Program-made: the position numbers and the translations under genes
Notes under the pieces: generated by a model
Told to the model about the DNA's origin: nothing
The model's database searches: none
Seen by the model: the letters and a program-made list of their open reading frames with translations, nothing else
In this document: one piece after another, positions 13,445 through 20,945 of the stretch
Position numbering within the stretch: position 1 is the first letter of the stretch
Layout: each line of letters begins with the position of its first letter
From: a virus
Direction: 5' to 3' (one strand)
DNA length: 21,095 bases
Virus record (IMG/VR): IMGVR_UViG_3300035666_000192
Span: 1 to 21,095 of that record

Positions 13445-15038
13445 TGCAATCTACAAGCCCAATCAGTTGATTTTAGGCAGTGGCTATATTGCTATCTGTA
13501 CAGGATGGACTCCTGCTAAGTCAGTAGCCGCAAAACTCGATCCTTCCGATTATGCCGTAATTGGTAATCTTTATAGCGCATCAAGGGGAATTAACTTTTT
13601 GGTTCGCAATTTGTTGGCTAATCCCCACGTTTGCGATCTTGTTGTAATGGATTCAACTCGTGAAGACAAAAATTCTGGTAGTGTTCAATGCTTGAAAGAT
13701 TTCTTTGAGAATGGAGTTTATAAAGGAAAAAATGATGTAGGGAAAGAGTGTTGGGTAATTGATTCTTTAGTGAAAGGATATATTGATATAGATATTCCTT
13801 TAGAAGTTTTAAATCAATTACGGTCTTCTGTTACTTTAAGAGATAATCTCACAACTTACGCAATTCTGATGTTGAGGCTATCAGTTTATGGTGCTAATAA
13901 ACCGTGGGCAGAACCGATGGTTTTTCCCTACAATGAACCTACATCAGAAGTAAAACCTGGCCCGCTCTATGGTCATCGGATCGAAGGTAAAACCATTGCT
14001 GAAACTTGGATAAAAATACTGCAAAGAATCAAAACTACTGGCACTATCAGACCTACTGGGTATGATGGTAAATGGCAAGAGTTAATCGACTTAATGGCGA
14101 TAGTTACCGATGAGCCAAAAGATTTTTATTTTCCCGAACCTAACTATCTACCTTTAGACAGAGAGTATCTAAAGAACTATATTCCGCAAATACTTAATGA
14201 TGCTGATTATCGAGAAGGGGTTAAATATACCTATGGTCAAAGATTACGCTCTTGGTTTGGTCAAGACCAGATTAAAGCAGTTATCAACAAATTGATTGAA
14301 GAAAATGACTCAGCTAGTGCCGTTATGTCTTTGTGGGATAGCGGAAGTGGAAACCCCCAAAGTCTTACCAGTGGATGTTACAGCTTGGCTTTAAAAAGTC
14401 AGCTTTTCCGATCAAACGAGCTTTTTTTCGATTCTGACGGGTGGGAAATAGTACCAAATTCTATTGACCGAGGAGGCCGCTCGGTAGGCGATTCAGATCA
14501 TAATCACAGCGGATCTCCCTGTCTCAATCATATCTGGGTAAGAGTAGTAGATAATGAACTATCCCTGACAGCTACCTTTAGAAGTAATGATATGTTTTCC
14601 GCTTGGCCAGCTAATGCAATGGGATTACGGGCTTTACAGCGTCATATCAGAGATGAAATTGCTAGTGAATCTGAGTACGATTTAACAATGGGTCCACTGA
14701 TTACTATTAGTCAATCAGCCCATATTTACGATGACTGTTGGGAGAATGTCGAACAGTTAATTAACAATCAATACCAATCAATTATTAGTCAAGAGTTTCG
14801 AGGCTACAGTGACCCTGCTGGTAACTTCTTAGTAGAAACAGATGGCAATAATATCACGGTTAGTCAGCTAACCCCTAGTGGTGAATTTGTGGGAAAATGG
14901 GAAGGTAAGAATCCTTTGAAGCTAATCCGTCAAATAATTGCCGATTGTCCCAGTATTCAATCTTTTCATATCGGCTACCTAGCTAGAGAAATTGAACGGG
15001 CATCTCAACTAAAAACAAATTACACTCAGGATAAATAA
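13437..15038 (+). CDS. thyA: Thymidylate synthase with MtrA-like N-terminal and DUF4346-like C-terminal domains
   Basis: A 533-residue three-part protein. Residues about 1-150 (YAVIGNLYSASRGINFLVRNL, NPHVCDLVV, LKDFFENGV) resemble MtrA of methanogens, though the cobalamin-ligand His appears absent. The middle is ThyA-like, with catalytic C362 (SPC), R382, S383, D385, N393, H429 and Y431 at spacings matching E. coli C146, R166, S167, D169 and N177. N393 favours dUMP over dCMP. The C-terminal 65 residues (DPAGNFLVETDGN ... FHIGYLAREIERA ... YTQDK) match DUF4346. The double Arg that binds dUMP phosphate from the partner subunit is A293-S294 here, and about 49 residues are inserted between W300 and C362. 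It would make dTMP beside the ribonucleotide reductase genes. TS domain identity is strong; activity is unproved. Confidence 0.85.
   Translation: MFNAIYKPNQLILGSGYIAICTGWTPAKSVAAKLDPSDYAVIGNLYSASRGINFLVRNLLANPHVCDLVVMDSTREDKNSGSVQCLKDFFENGVYKGKNDVGKECWVIDSLVKGYIDIDIPLEVLNQLRSSVTLRDNLTTYAILMLRLSVYGANKPWAEPMVFPYNEPTSEVKPGPLYGHRIEGKTIAETWIKILQRIKTTGTIRPTGYDGKWQELIDLMAIVTDEPKDFYFPEPNYLPLDREYLKNYIPQILNDADYREGVKYTYGQRLRSWFGQDQIKAVINKLIEENDSASAVMSLWDSGSGNPQSLTSGCYSLALKSQLFRSNELFFDSDGWEIVPNSIDRGGRSVGDSDHNHSGSPCLNHIWVRVVDNELSLTATFRSNDMFSAWPANAMGLRALQRHIRDEIASESEYDLTMGPLITISQSAHIYDDCWENVEQLINNQYQSIISQEFRGYSDPAGNFLVETDGNNITVSQLTPSGEFVGKWEGKNPLKLIRQIIADCPSIQSFHIGYLAREIERASQLKTNYTQDK
15017..15038 (+). repeat. 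Left copy of 22-bp duplicated gene end
   Basis: The last 22 bases of the thymidylate synthase gene (AAATTACACTCAGGATAAAT then AA), including its stop codon. A copy with one G-to-A change lies at 15450-15471, on the other side of the winged-helix gene. Confidence 0.85.
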
Positions 15039-15437
15039 ATGTCAACACAAATCATCCCAAAAGGACAATCCCTTCCCGACGGCACTTATCTGTATAAATG
15101 CCCTTGCTATGTTAATCCTTGCAACCTGTGTTTTAACGGCAATGAGACTGCTATAATTAACTCTTTAAAGACAGCAAAAGGACAAAAATATTATGGCAAC
15201 TTAAAAGCTTATTTGGCTATAAAAGGACAGATCATTATATCTACTGCAAAGTCAATAAAAGAAAAAAATAACGGCAAATTTACAATGATTAATATTACAG
15301 AATTAGCTGATACTCTAGGGTTTCCTAGAACACGAATTAAACCTTTAATAGAATATTTAGAAGAGTGTGGCTTTATAAAAGCTGGAACTTATGATAGACT
15401 GAGAATATCAATCAATTGGCAACCGACAAAGATGTAA
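15039..15437 (+). CDS. Cys-cluster winged-helix-like protein, 132 aa
   Basis: A 132-residue protein. The N-terminus carries C21, C23, C28 and C31 (CPCYVNPCNLC), a likely metal site or redox cluster. After a helical middle, residues about 82-128 (MINITELADTLGFPRTRIKPLIEYLEECGFIKAG, then RLRISINW) fit a winged helix-turn-helix, so DNA binding is plausible. Its ATG follows the thymidylate synthase stop with no gap. The gene is bracketed by a 22-bp direct repeat of that gene's end (15017-15038 and 15450-15471), which suggests it was inserted between TS and the 75-aa gene. No recombinase signature is seen, so the mechanism is not clear. Confidence 0.6.
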   Translation: MSTQIIPKGQSLPDGTYLYKCPCYVNPCNLCFNGNETAIINSLKTAKGQKYYGNLKAYLAIKGQIIISTAKSIKEKNNGKFTMINITELADTLGFPRTRIKPLIEYLEECGFIKAGTYDRLRISINWQPTKM

Positions 15438-15449
15438 TTACTTCAAATT

Positions 15450-15471
15450 AAATTACACTCAAGATAAATAA
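15450..15471 (+). repeat. Right copy of 22-bp duplicated gene end
   Basis: Matches 15017-15038 at 21 of 22 positions; the one change turns CAGGAT into CAAGAT. It now lies just before the 75-aa gene at 15474 and is not coding here. Confidence 0.85.
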
Positions 15472-15473
15472 CA

Positions 15474-15701
15474 ATGGACGCTAAACAAGTTCTTACAGAG
15501 TTAATACAATCGGTCAACGAAATTGATTTATACAATTTCTTATTACTTTATTCAAATATAGGAATTAAGAGTGAAAATAAAGTTGATGATGAAGTCGATC
15601 ATGGAGAAATTAGGCATGATCAAATCAATGCTTGGATTGATAAAGCTATAGAAGCGACTTACGAAAAATCAGAAAAAAATGACCGTCCTAATATTGAATA
15701 A
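15474..15701 (+). CDS. Hypothetical acidic protein, 75 aa
   Basis: A 75-residue acidic protein (MDAKQVLTELIQSVNEIDLYNFLLLYSN, then a DDEVDH-rich middle and a helical QINAWIDKAIEATYEKSEK end). No domain is recognised. It starts 2 bases after the right repeat copy. Before insertion of the winged-helix gene it probably followed thymidylate synthase directly. Two amphipathic helices around an acidic loop suggest a small soluble adaptor, but nothing confirms this. Confidence 0.55.
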   Translation: MDAKQVLTELIQSVNEIDLYNFLLLYSNIGIKSENKVDDEVDHGEIRHDQINAWIDKAIEATYEKSEKNDRPNIE

Positions 15702-15748
15702 ACGCTAGGATTATTAAAGTAAAATTAAAAATCTGTAGGAGTAAATAA

Positions 15749-18001
15749 ATGATTAATGTAATTCAGAGAAATGGAGAAACTCGACCCTTAGACATCACTA
15801 AAATTCGACGAGTAGTTGAATGGGCGTGTGAAGGGTTAGAAGTAAATCCCCTCGCTTTAGAATCAGGATTAACTTCTCGATTACGAGATGGGATTACCAC
15901 TAGAGAAATTCAAGACAATTTAGTTAATGTAGCTACACAATTGTTTTGTGTAGAAGAAACCGATTGGAAGTATGTAGCCGGAAGACTTCACATCTGGGGA
16001 TTATGGAAAGATACAAGGATTAAAAGAGAATTTGGCGGCTATTTATCTCGTACGGTTTTTAGAAGATTGGAAGGAACCGACTACGCTAAATATGTCCAGT
16101 GGCAAGTGGATAGGGGTGTTTATGATTCAAAAATTACTGAAATCTATGACGAAAACGATTTAAAGATTGCGGGGGATTGGATATACCCAGAATACGATAA
16201 AGATTTTGACTACGCTGGTGCAATCATGCTGTCAGAGAGGTATTTGCTTGATTGTGAATTACCTCAAGAGGCTTTCCTGACTTGCGCTTTATTGCTTGCG
16301 AGCGTAGAGGAAAACCCAGAGAATAGATTAAGAATTGCGTTTCAAATTTACTTAGCTATAGCTCAAAGAAAAATCTCTTTAGCTACTCCAATTTTAGGCA
16401 ATCTAAGAACCCCTAATGGTTCTTTAAGTAGTTGCTTCATCGTAGCAATGGAAGACAATCTAGAGAGTATTTTTAGCGAGATTACTAATACTGCTCGCAT
16501 CTCAAAAAATGGCGGCGGTGTTGGGGTAAATGTAAGTAGAATCCGTGCCACTGGTAGCTGGGTAATGGGGAAAGCTAATGCTTCCGGGGGGATTATACCC
16601 TGGATTAAATTACTCAACGATACAGCTATTGCAGTCAATCAAGGGGGGAGACGCGCCGGGGCTGTCACTGTTGGGGTTGATATTTGGCATCTAGATGTGC
16701 CAGAATTTTTAGAAATGCAGACAGAAAACGGTGATCAAAGACGTAAAGCTTATGATGTTTTCCCCCAATTAGTTATTCCCGACGAATTTATGCGTCGGGT
16801 AGTAGATAAAGACGAGTGGACATTAGTTGATCCTTATGAAGTTCGGGCAAAACTAGGGATAGAATTAGCAGAATTATGGGGCGAAAAATTTGAAGATGCT
16901 TACAAATTAATTGAAGATAATCTAGGGACAGAAATTACTCTCTACAGAAAAGTTAACGCTAGGGAGTTATTTAAAGATGTTATGCGCTCTCAAGTTGAGA
17001 CAGGTATGCCCTATCTTGCTTTTAAAGATACCATTAATCGGGCTAATCCTAATAAACACGACGGGTACATCCCTCAAGTTAATTTGTGCTGTGAGAGCTT
17101 CTCTAATGTCACACCGGGTAAAACAGCCCATTGCTGTAATTTAGTTAGTCTTAATTTAGCCAACATTGACACTCTTACTAATTTAGCGGAAATGTGTCAT
17201 CTTGCTGTTAGAGTGCTTGACAATACAATCGACTTGACTTGTCCCCCGATTGGTGAAGCCAAAAAACATAATGACCGTTATCGCACTATTGGAGTTGGGG
17301 TTATGGGATTAGCTGACTGGTTAGCTAAACAAAAATTATTTTATAAAGACTTTAAATCTATCAATGATTTATTTGAAAGAATTAGCTATTATTGTACTCA
17401 CGCTTCGATGAGATTGGCTAAAGAACGCGGTGCTTATCAAGCTTTTTCCAGCAGTGAATGGAGTCAGGGTAAATTACTAGGGGCTAAACCATTAGAATGG
17501 TTCAACGTAAATTCTGATAATACCTATAATTGGCATCAATTAGCCAAAAGTATTCAACAATTTGGCATTAGAAATTCCCATATTACTGCTGTAGCTCCCA
17601 ACACTACTTCTTCCTTAATTCAAGGTTGCACTGCCAGTGTTTTGCCCGTTTTTAAGCGGGTATTTACAGAAAAGAACTCAAAGGGTGCTATCCCTAATTG
17701 CCCTCCTTTTATTAAGGATTTCTTTTGGTATTACCAAGAGAATCAAAATCTTGATCAAAAGATTGTTGTTCAAGCGATTGCTGAAATGCAAAAATGGATT
17801 GATACAGGGATTTCTATGGAATTACTATTTAACCTTAATCAGGGTGTTTATTTTCCTGACGAACCTAACCGCGTATTAACAGTTAAAGAAATTTACGAAA
17901 CTCTAGTTTTAGCGTGGGAATCAGAATGTAAAGCAGTCTATTATGTACGGACTGTTCAGAAGGATAACTTTAAAGATAGCTGTTCTAGTTGTGCTAATTA
18001 A
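15749..18001 (+). CDS. nrdA: Class I ribonucleotide reductase alpha subunit (NrdA)
   Basis: A 750-residue catalytic subunit that reduces ribonucleoside diphosphates to deoxy forms, supplying phage DNA synthesis. Residues 2-90 are an ATP-cone, the allosteric on/off site (VIQRNGETRPLDITKIRRVV). The core has C229 (SLSSCFIV), NGGGVGVNVSRIRA, the radical triad N445, C447 and E449 (NLCCE), C462/C463 (HCCNLVSLNL), Y731-Y732 for electron transfer, and a C-terminal C745-S-S-C748 for reduction by thioredoxin-type partners. All key residues of the E. coli enzyme are present, so it should be active. TAGGAG lies 7 bases before the ATG. nrdB follows after two small genes. The complete ATP cone means dATP inhibition is likely kept, which many phage enzymes lose. 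Confidence 0.97.
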   Translation: MINVIQRNGETRPLDITKIRRVVEWACEGLEVNPLALESGLTSRLRDGITTREIQDNLVNVATQLFCVEETDWKYVAGRLHIWGLWKDTRIKREFGGYLSRTVFRRLEGTDYAKYVQWQVDRGVYDSKITEIYDENDLKIAGDWIYPEYDKDFDYAGAIMLSERYLLDCELPQEAFLTCALLLASVEENPENRLRIAFQIYLAIAQRKISLATPILGNLRTPNGSLSSCFIVAMEDNLESIFSEITNTARISKNGGGVGVNVSRIRATGSWVMGKANASGGIIPWIKLLNDTAIAVNQGGRRAGAVTVGVDIWHLDVPEFLEMQTENGDQRRKAYDVFPQLVIPDEFMRRVVDKDEWTLVDPYEVRAKLGIELAELWGEKFEDAYKLIEDNLGTEITLYRKVNARELFKDVMRSQVETGMPYLAFKDTINRANPNKHDGYIPQVNLCCESFSNVTPGKTAHCCNLVSLNLANIDTLTNLAEMCHLAVRVLDNTIDLTCPPIGEAKKHNDRYRTIGVGVMGLADWLAKQKLFYKDFKSINDLFERISYYCTHASMRLAKERGAYQAFSSSEWSQGKLLGAKPLEWFNVNSDNTYNWHQLAKSIQQFGIRNSHITAVAPNTTSSLIQGCTASVLPVFKRVFTEKNSKGAIPNCPPFIKDFFWYYQENQNLDQKIVVQAIAEMQKWIDTGISMELLFNLNQGVYFPDEPNRVLTVKEIYETLVLAWESECKAVYYVRTVQKDNFKDSCSSCAN

Positions 18002-18058
18002 CCATGAATATCATTTTTTCTGTTATTTTATCAATACTCGAAAAAATAAATAATCATT

Positions 18059-18349
18059 ATGGCAATAATAATTATTAACTTTCTAGCAACTATTGTATTA
18101 AGTATATTTTTACTTTATACTGCTTTAATTTTTGCTGTTGTCTTGTGTAGAGTGTTTTTTAGATTTAAGACTAATTTAATCTACACAGTTAAACAATTTA
18201 AATACTATTTAACAGATGAATATAATCGGATTAGTTCTTGTAAATATTATAATCCTGAAACCCATAAAGATTTTAATCTGAAATGTAGTGTAAATCCCTC
18301 TATTTCTTGTGTACAATGTAGAGACTGGGAACCTTCAGATAAACCATGA
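18059..18349 (+). CDS. DUF6464-like Cys-motif membrane protein, 96 aa
   Basis: A 96-residue protein with an N-terminal hydrophobic helix (about residues 2-33: IIIINFLATIVLSIFLLYTAL, then IFAVVLC). The C-terminal CKYYNP, LKCSVNP, CVQCRDWEPS segment resembles the cyanobacterial DUF6464 family (Cys, then L-x-C-A/S-V-N-P, then C-x-x-C). The five cysteines could bind metal or form disulfides. It sits between nrdA and nrdB, overlaps the next gene by 4 bases (ATGA), and so is translated with it. DUF6464 has no assigned function that I know. The family call is by motif memory and moderate. Confidence 0.6.
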   Translation: MAIIIINFLATIVLSIFLLYTALIFAVVLCRVFFRFKTNLIYTVKQFKYYLTDEYNRISSCKYYNPETHKDFNLKCSVNPSISCVQCRDWEPSDKP

Positions 18350-18618
18350 TTTCAATAATTAAAAGAATCATAATCGCTCACAAATGGCGTTCATCTAATA
18401 AGATGATTAGTACAGCTATTGTTTTTAAAGATAGCTTAATCGTTTTTGATTGCAATTTAAATTTATTTCGGATTCCGTTTAGTTCTCTGTCAGCACTAAA
18501 AAGAATCGAAATATCCGACCAATCAAGATTTACTATTCCAGAAGACGGCAGCTATATTCACTGGGAAAAATACGACATACATCTTGACCTAGAAGCTTTT
18601 AAATCAATCTTCAGATAA
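18346..18618 (+). CDS. Hypothetical protein, 90 aa, IHWE motif
   Basis: A 90-residue protein. The N-terminus is basic (IIKRIIIAHKWRSSNK) and a beta-strand core (TAIVFKDSLIVFDCNLNLF) leads to the motif SRFTIPEDGSYIHWEKYDIHLDLEAF. That end resembles small cyanobacterial proteins of the DUF2442 type, as I recall it, but the match is weak. The 4-base overlap with the upstream gene indicates coupling. It is 17 bases before nrdB and has no enzyme motif. A role alongside nucleotide synthesis cannot be inferred from the sequence. Confidence 0.5.
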   Translation: MISIIKRIIIAHKWRSSNKMISTAIVFKDSLIVFDCNLNLFRIPFSSLSALKRIEISDQSRFTIPEDGSYIHWEKYDIHLDLEAFKSIFR

Positions 18619-18635
18619 TTTACTCAATCAAAACT

Positions 18636-19703
18636 ATGACATTAGCAAATCTTAGCAATAAAATGCCCATTTCCCCGATCTTCAATCCATCGGGGGATGA
18701 TGCGATCAAAAACCGTTCGATCTGGTTTGGTAACACTACTAACTTGATGCAATTAAATGATGTCCGCTACGCTTGGGCTGTAGGTTTATATCAACAGATG
18801 CGTGAAAATTTCTGGATTCCGCAAAAAATAGATATTACTCAAGATATAACTGACTATAATAACTTAACCCTTGATGAAAGACGCGCTTATGATGGTATTT
18901 TATCCTATCTAACTTTTCTTGATTCTGTACAAACCTGTAACATTCCTCACTTAAAATCTTGCGTCACAGCCCCAGAGATCAGCCTTTGTATGGCAGAACA
19001 AATCTCTCAAGAGGCTATGCACAATCAAAGTTATCAATACTTGATTGAGACTATTATTCCCTCAAACAAAAGGGCTGAAATTTATGATTTATGGCGCACC
19101 GATAAAGTTCTCAAGGATCGCTGTGAATTTATTGCTAGTTCTTATCAAAAATATATTGACAGCCCAACACAGAGTAATTATTTTGGTTCTCTGTGTTCTA
19201 ATTATATTCTAGAAGGACTGTATTTCTATAATGGGTTCCAGTATTTTTATAATCTAGCTTCTAGACATCTAATGGCTGGAAGTGCCGATATTTTTAGGAT
19301 GATTAATCGAGATGAGTTAAGTCACGTCCGATTGTATCAAAAATTAATTGTGGAAGCATTGCAATTATTCCCAAAAGAGTCAATTAAAAAAGGCATAGCA
19401 AGTTCTTTTTTGGAGGCTGTCAATCAAGAAATTAATTGGTCCAACCATATTATCGGTAATCAAATACTGGGCATTACTGAAGAAAGTATAGATCACTATA
19501 CTAAATACCTTGCCAATATTCGACTAAAAGCCATCGGCTTAAATCCAATTTTTACCGAGGACAAATACAAAAAATCTCCCTATTCCCATTTAGAGAAATT
19601 CTCTGATACTCAAGGGGAAGGTCACACTAAGTCAAACTTTTTTGAAGCAACTGTTACCAGTTATGTTATGTCTTCTGGCTTAACGGGATGGGATGATATT
19701 TAA
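18636..19703 (+). CDS. nrdB: Class I ribonucleotide reductase beta subunit (NrdB)
   Basis: A 355-residue radical-generating subunit that partners NrdA. The di-iron ligands are D96, E126, H129, E193, E227 and H230, and the tyrosyl-radical Tyr is Y133. Their spacing matches E. coli D84, E115, H118, Y122, E204, E238 and H241. The C-terminal segment (ATVTSYVMSSGLTGWDDI) holds the docking tail with its penultimate acidic residues, which inserts in NrdA. It is thus a class Ia-type, Tyr-radical enzyme. Together with nrdA it should make all four dNDPs. It is the last gene of the operon; the minus-strand LamG fragment overlaps its 3' end by 38 bases. Confidence 0.97.
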   Translation: MTLANLSNKMPISPIFNPSGDDAIKNRSIWFGNTTNLMQLNDVRYAWAVGLYQQMRENFWIPQKIDITQDITDYNNLTLDERRAYDGILSYLTFLDSVQTCNIPHLKSCVTAPEISLCMAEQISQEAMHNQSYQYLIETIIPSNKRAEIYDLWRTDKVLKDRCEFIASSYQKYIDSPTQSNYFGSLCSNYILEGLYFYNGFQYFYNLASRHLMAGSADIFRMINRDELSHVRLYQKLIVEALQLFPKESIKKGIASSFLEAVNQEINWSNHIIGNQILGITEESIDHYTKYLANIRLKAIGLNPIFTEDKYKKSPYSHLEKFSDTQGEGHTKSNFFEATVTSYVMSSGLTGWDDI

Positions 19704-19851
19704 CAGCATCGCTCGATAAGACAGAAAGCTGTTGATGCCACCTTTTTTTCGGTTGTGCTAAAAGGTGGTTATTATTGCCACTCTTGTCTTGCCATGTGAT
19801 CAATTCTGCTGGTGGAATACTAATTCCAGCTAAGTATTTTCTGTAATTCAA
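19666..19851 (-). pseudogene. LamG-family partial copy, 61 aa
   Basis: A 61-residue minus-strand frame whose first ~38 residues (SIPPAELITWQDKSGNNNHLLAQPKK) match the early core of the LamG protein encoded at 19889-20686, where the comparable text is ITIATGVSQWRDKSGNDAHATQ. The rest is unlike LamG and runs across the hairpin and into the nrdB 3' end. It lacks the LWTP start and most of the domain, so I read it as a decayed or partial copy. DNA similarity is also visible (ATTGCCACTCTTGTC here against ATTGCCACTTTTGTC in the full gene). A functional short gene cannot be excluded. Confidence 0.5.
19738..19768. terminator. Hairpin between convergent nrdB and LamG region
   Basis: CCACCTTTT (19738-19746) pairs with AAAAGGTGG (19760-19768) around 13 bases. 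TTATTATT follows on the plus strand, so it may end the nrd operon. There is no clear T run on the other strand. A second stem (AACAGC at 19702 with GCTGTT at 19728) precedes it. Confidence 0.45.
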
Positions 19852-19888
19852 TTTAAATTCTCCAAATATTTTCTGATTTTATTTTACC

Positions 19889-20686
19889 TTAAATATCAGA
19901 AACAAGAGGTGGACGATTTTTAAAAGGATGCGCGGTGGGAAGGTTGGCGGTCAAGCCCCTATTCCACGCGAGATAGCCTTCAACAATCTGACGGATAGAA
20001 GTATTTGTTGTTCTCAACAGAATAAAATCGGTCATTGTGATATTTGAAAAGCGAGGCGCGTTTGCTTGCGCGGCTAAAGTGAAACCAAGGTTCATGTTAT
20101 TCGGTGCGCTAATCCCGTTTGTGGTTCCTTCCAAACTGCCGTTCCGCCACACGCCCCAGCCTGTCACGTTGCTCTGGAATGCCATGACCTGCGCGTTGGT
20201 ATTGTTGTATGCCGTGCCGGAATTGAGGTCGTAACTGAAGAGGCCTGGAGAGTAATACGGATACGACGCCCCGAAATTGTTACTGTTCTTCACGTAATGC
20301 AGCCCGCCACGGTCAGAAGAACTAGTGAGAACGCTGACGCTGGGCCTGTAGGTATCTGCACCAGTGCCAGCACCGCGACGGACAAAGATCCAATACACAC
20401 CGTGAGTTGTGTTTTGTATCTGCGTGGTAGAAATTGACAAGCTATCGTTTGATCCGTCGAAAGTTATACCCGGCAGTCCAAAAAATTCAGTCTGGGAATA
20501 GACAGGCTGGTTCGCCGCAGTTGTCTGAGTTGCGTGTGCGTCATTGCCACTTTTGTCGCGCCATTGACTAACGCCTGTGGCAATTGTAATAGTGCTTGAA
20601 TCAGCCGCATCTAACCACACTGAAAGCGTTCCAATAGGTAAATCTGCGGGTGTCCATAATCGGGGACTAGCATCAATTATTAGCAT
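19889..20686 (-). CDS. LamG/concanavalin-like tail or adsorption protein
   Basis: A 265-residue minus-strand protein. The N-terminal LWTPADLPIGTLSVWLDAADSSTI, then VSQWRDKSGNDAHATQTT, and a C-terminal EGYLAWNRGLTANLPTAHPFKNRPP are signatures of a LamG/ConA-like jelly-roll domain found in many phage tail or capsid-decoration proteins that bind surface sugars. The domain core (FDGSNDSLSIS, VYWIFVRRG) is intact. No clear ribosome site precedes ATG 20686; the upstream fragment gene ends 9 bases before it. Base content is markedly higher than around it: 37 of 60 bases are G or C in 20101-20160 against 15 of 60 in 20701-20760. This suggests recent acquisition. A receptor-binding role is inferred from domain type. 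Confidence 0.75.
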   Translation of the reverse strand: MLIIDASPRLWTPADLPIGTLSVWLDAADSSTITIATGVSQWRDKSGNDAHATQTTAANQPVYSQTEFFGLPGITFDGSNDSLSISTTQIQNTTHGVYWIFVRRGAGTGADTYRPSVSVLTSSSDRGGLHYVKNSNNFGASYPYYSPGLFSYDLNSGTAYNNTNAQVMAFQSNVTGWGVWRNGSLEGTTNGISAPNNMNLGFTLAAQANAPRFSNITMTDFILLRTTNTSIRQIVEGYLAWNRGLTANLPTAHPFKNRPPLVSDI

Positions 20687-20695
20687 TAATTAAAA

Positions 20696-20926
20696 TTACA
20701 GACCTTTAAAAATCGCTATCAAATTAATTACTGCTTTTCTAAAGAAAGCAAATACTTTTTGTAGAAAATGCTGATTACTTCTACCTTTTAAGATAAAAAT
20801 ACTATTATTTTTATCGCAACCAAAAGTAGTATTATCAGTAGCGTCAAACCAGAGATAAAGTCTTTTAGATTTTAGTTCTACTGGTGTCCACAATTGCGAT
20901 TTTTGTGATTTTTTAGATTCAAACAT
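20696..20926 (-). CDS. LamG-type N-terminal fragment protein, 76 aa
   Basis: A 76-residue minus-strand gene with TAGGAG 7 bases before ATG 20926, the same strong site as nblA and nrdA, so translation is likely. The N-terminus SQLWTPVELKSKRLYLWFDATDNTTF matches the start of the next LamG protein (PRLWTPADLPIGTLSVWLDAADSSTI), and KGRSNQHFLQ may match RDKSGNDAHATQ. The rest is a basic hydrophobic tail (VFAFFRKAVINLIAIFKGL) unlike a jelly roll. It looks like a truncated copy that kept its start, or a short membrane-active derivative. It is AT-rich like the phage background, unlike the complete copy. Confidence 0.55.
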   Translation of the reverse strand: MFESKKSQKSQLWTPVELKSKRLYLWFDATDNTTFGCDKNNSIFILKGRSNQHFLQKVFAFFRKAVINLIAIFKGL

Positions 20927-20945
20927 AACAAAACTCCTACAAGAC

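Noticed and set aside
16363-16638. Minus-strand 91-aa frame and plus 17637-17879 frame within nrdA
   Set aside because: They lie over conserved NrdA motifs in the main frame, with no own starts or context.
15749-18001. Intein or intron in nrdA
   Set aside because: Length is normal for NrdA and the catalytic motifs are uninterrupted in one frame.
18004-18078. 24-codon frame (MNIIFSVILSILEKINN) after nrdA
   Set aside because: Very short, overlaps the start of the DUF6464-like gene, no ribosome site; could be a leader but cannot be supported.
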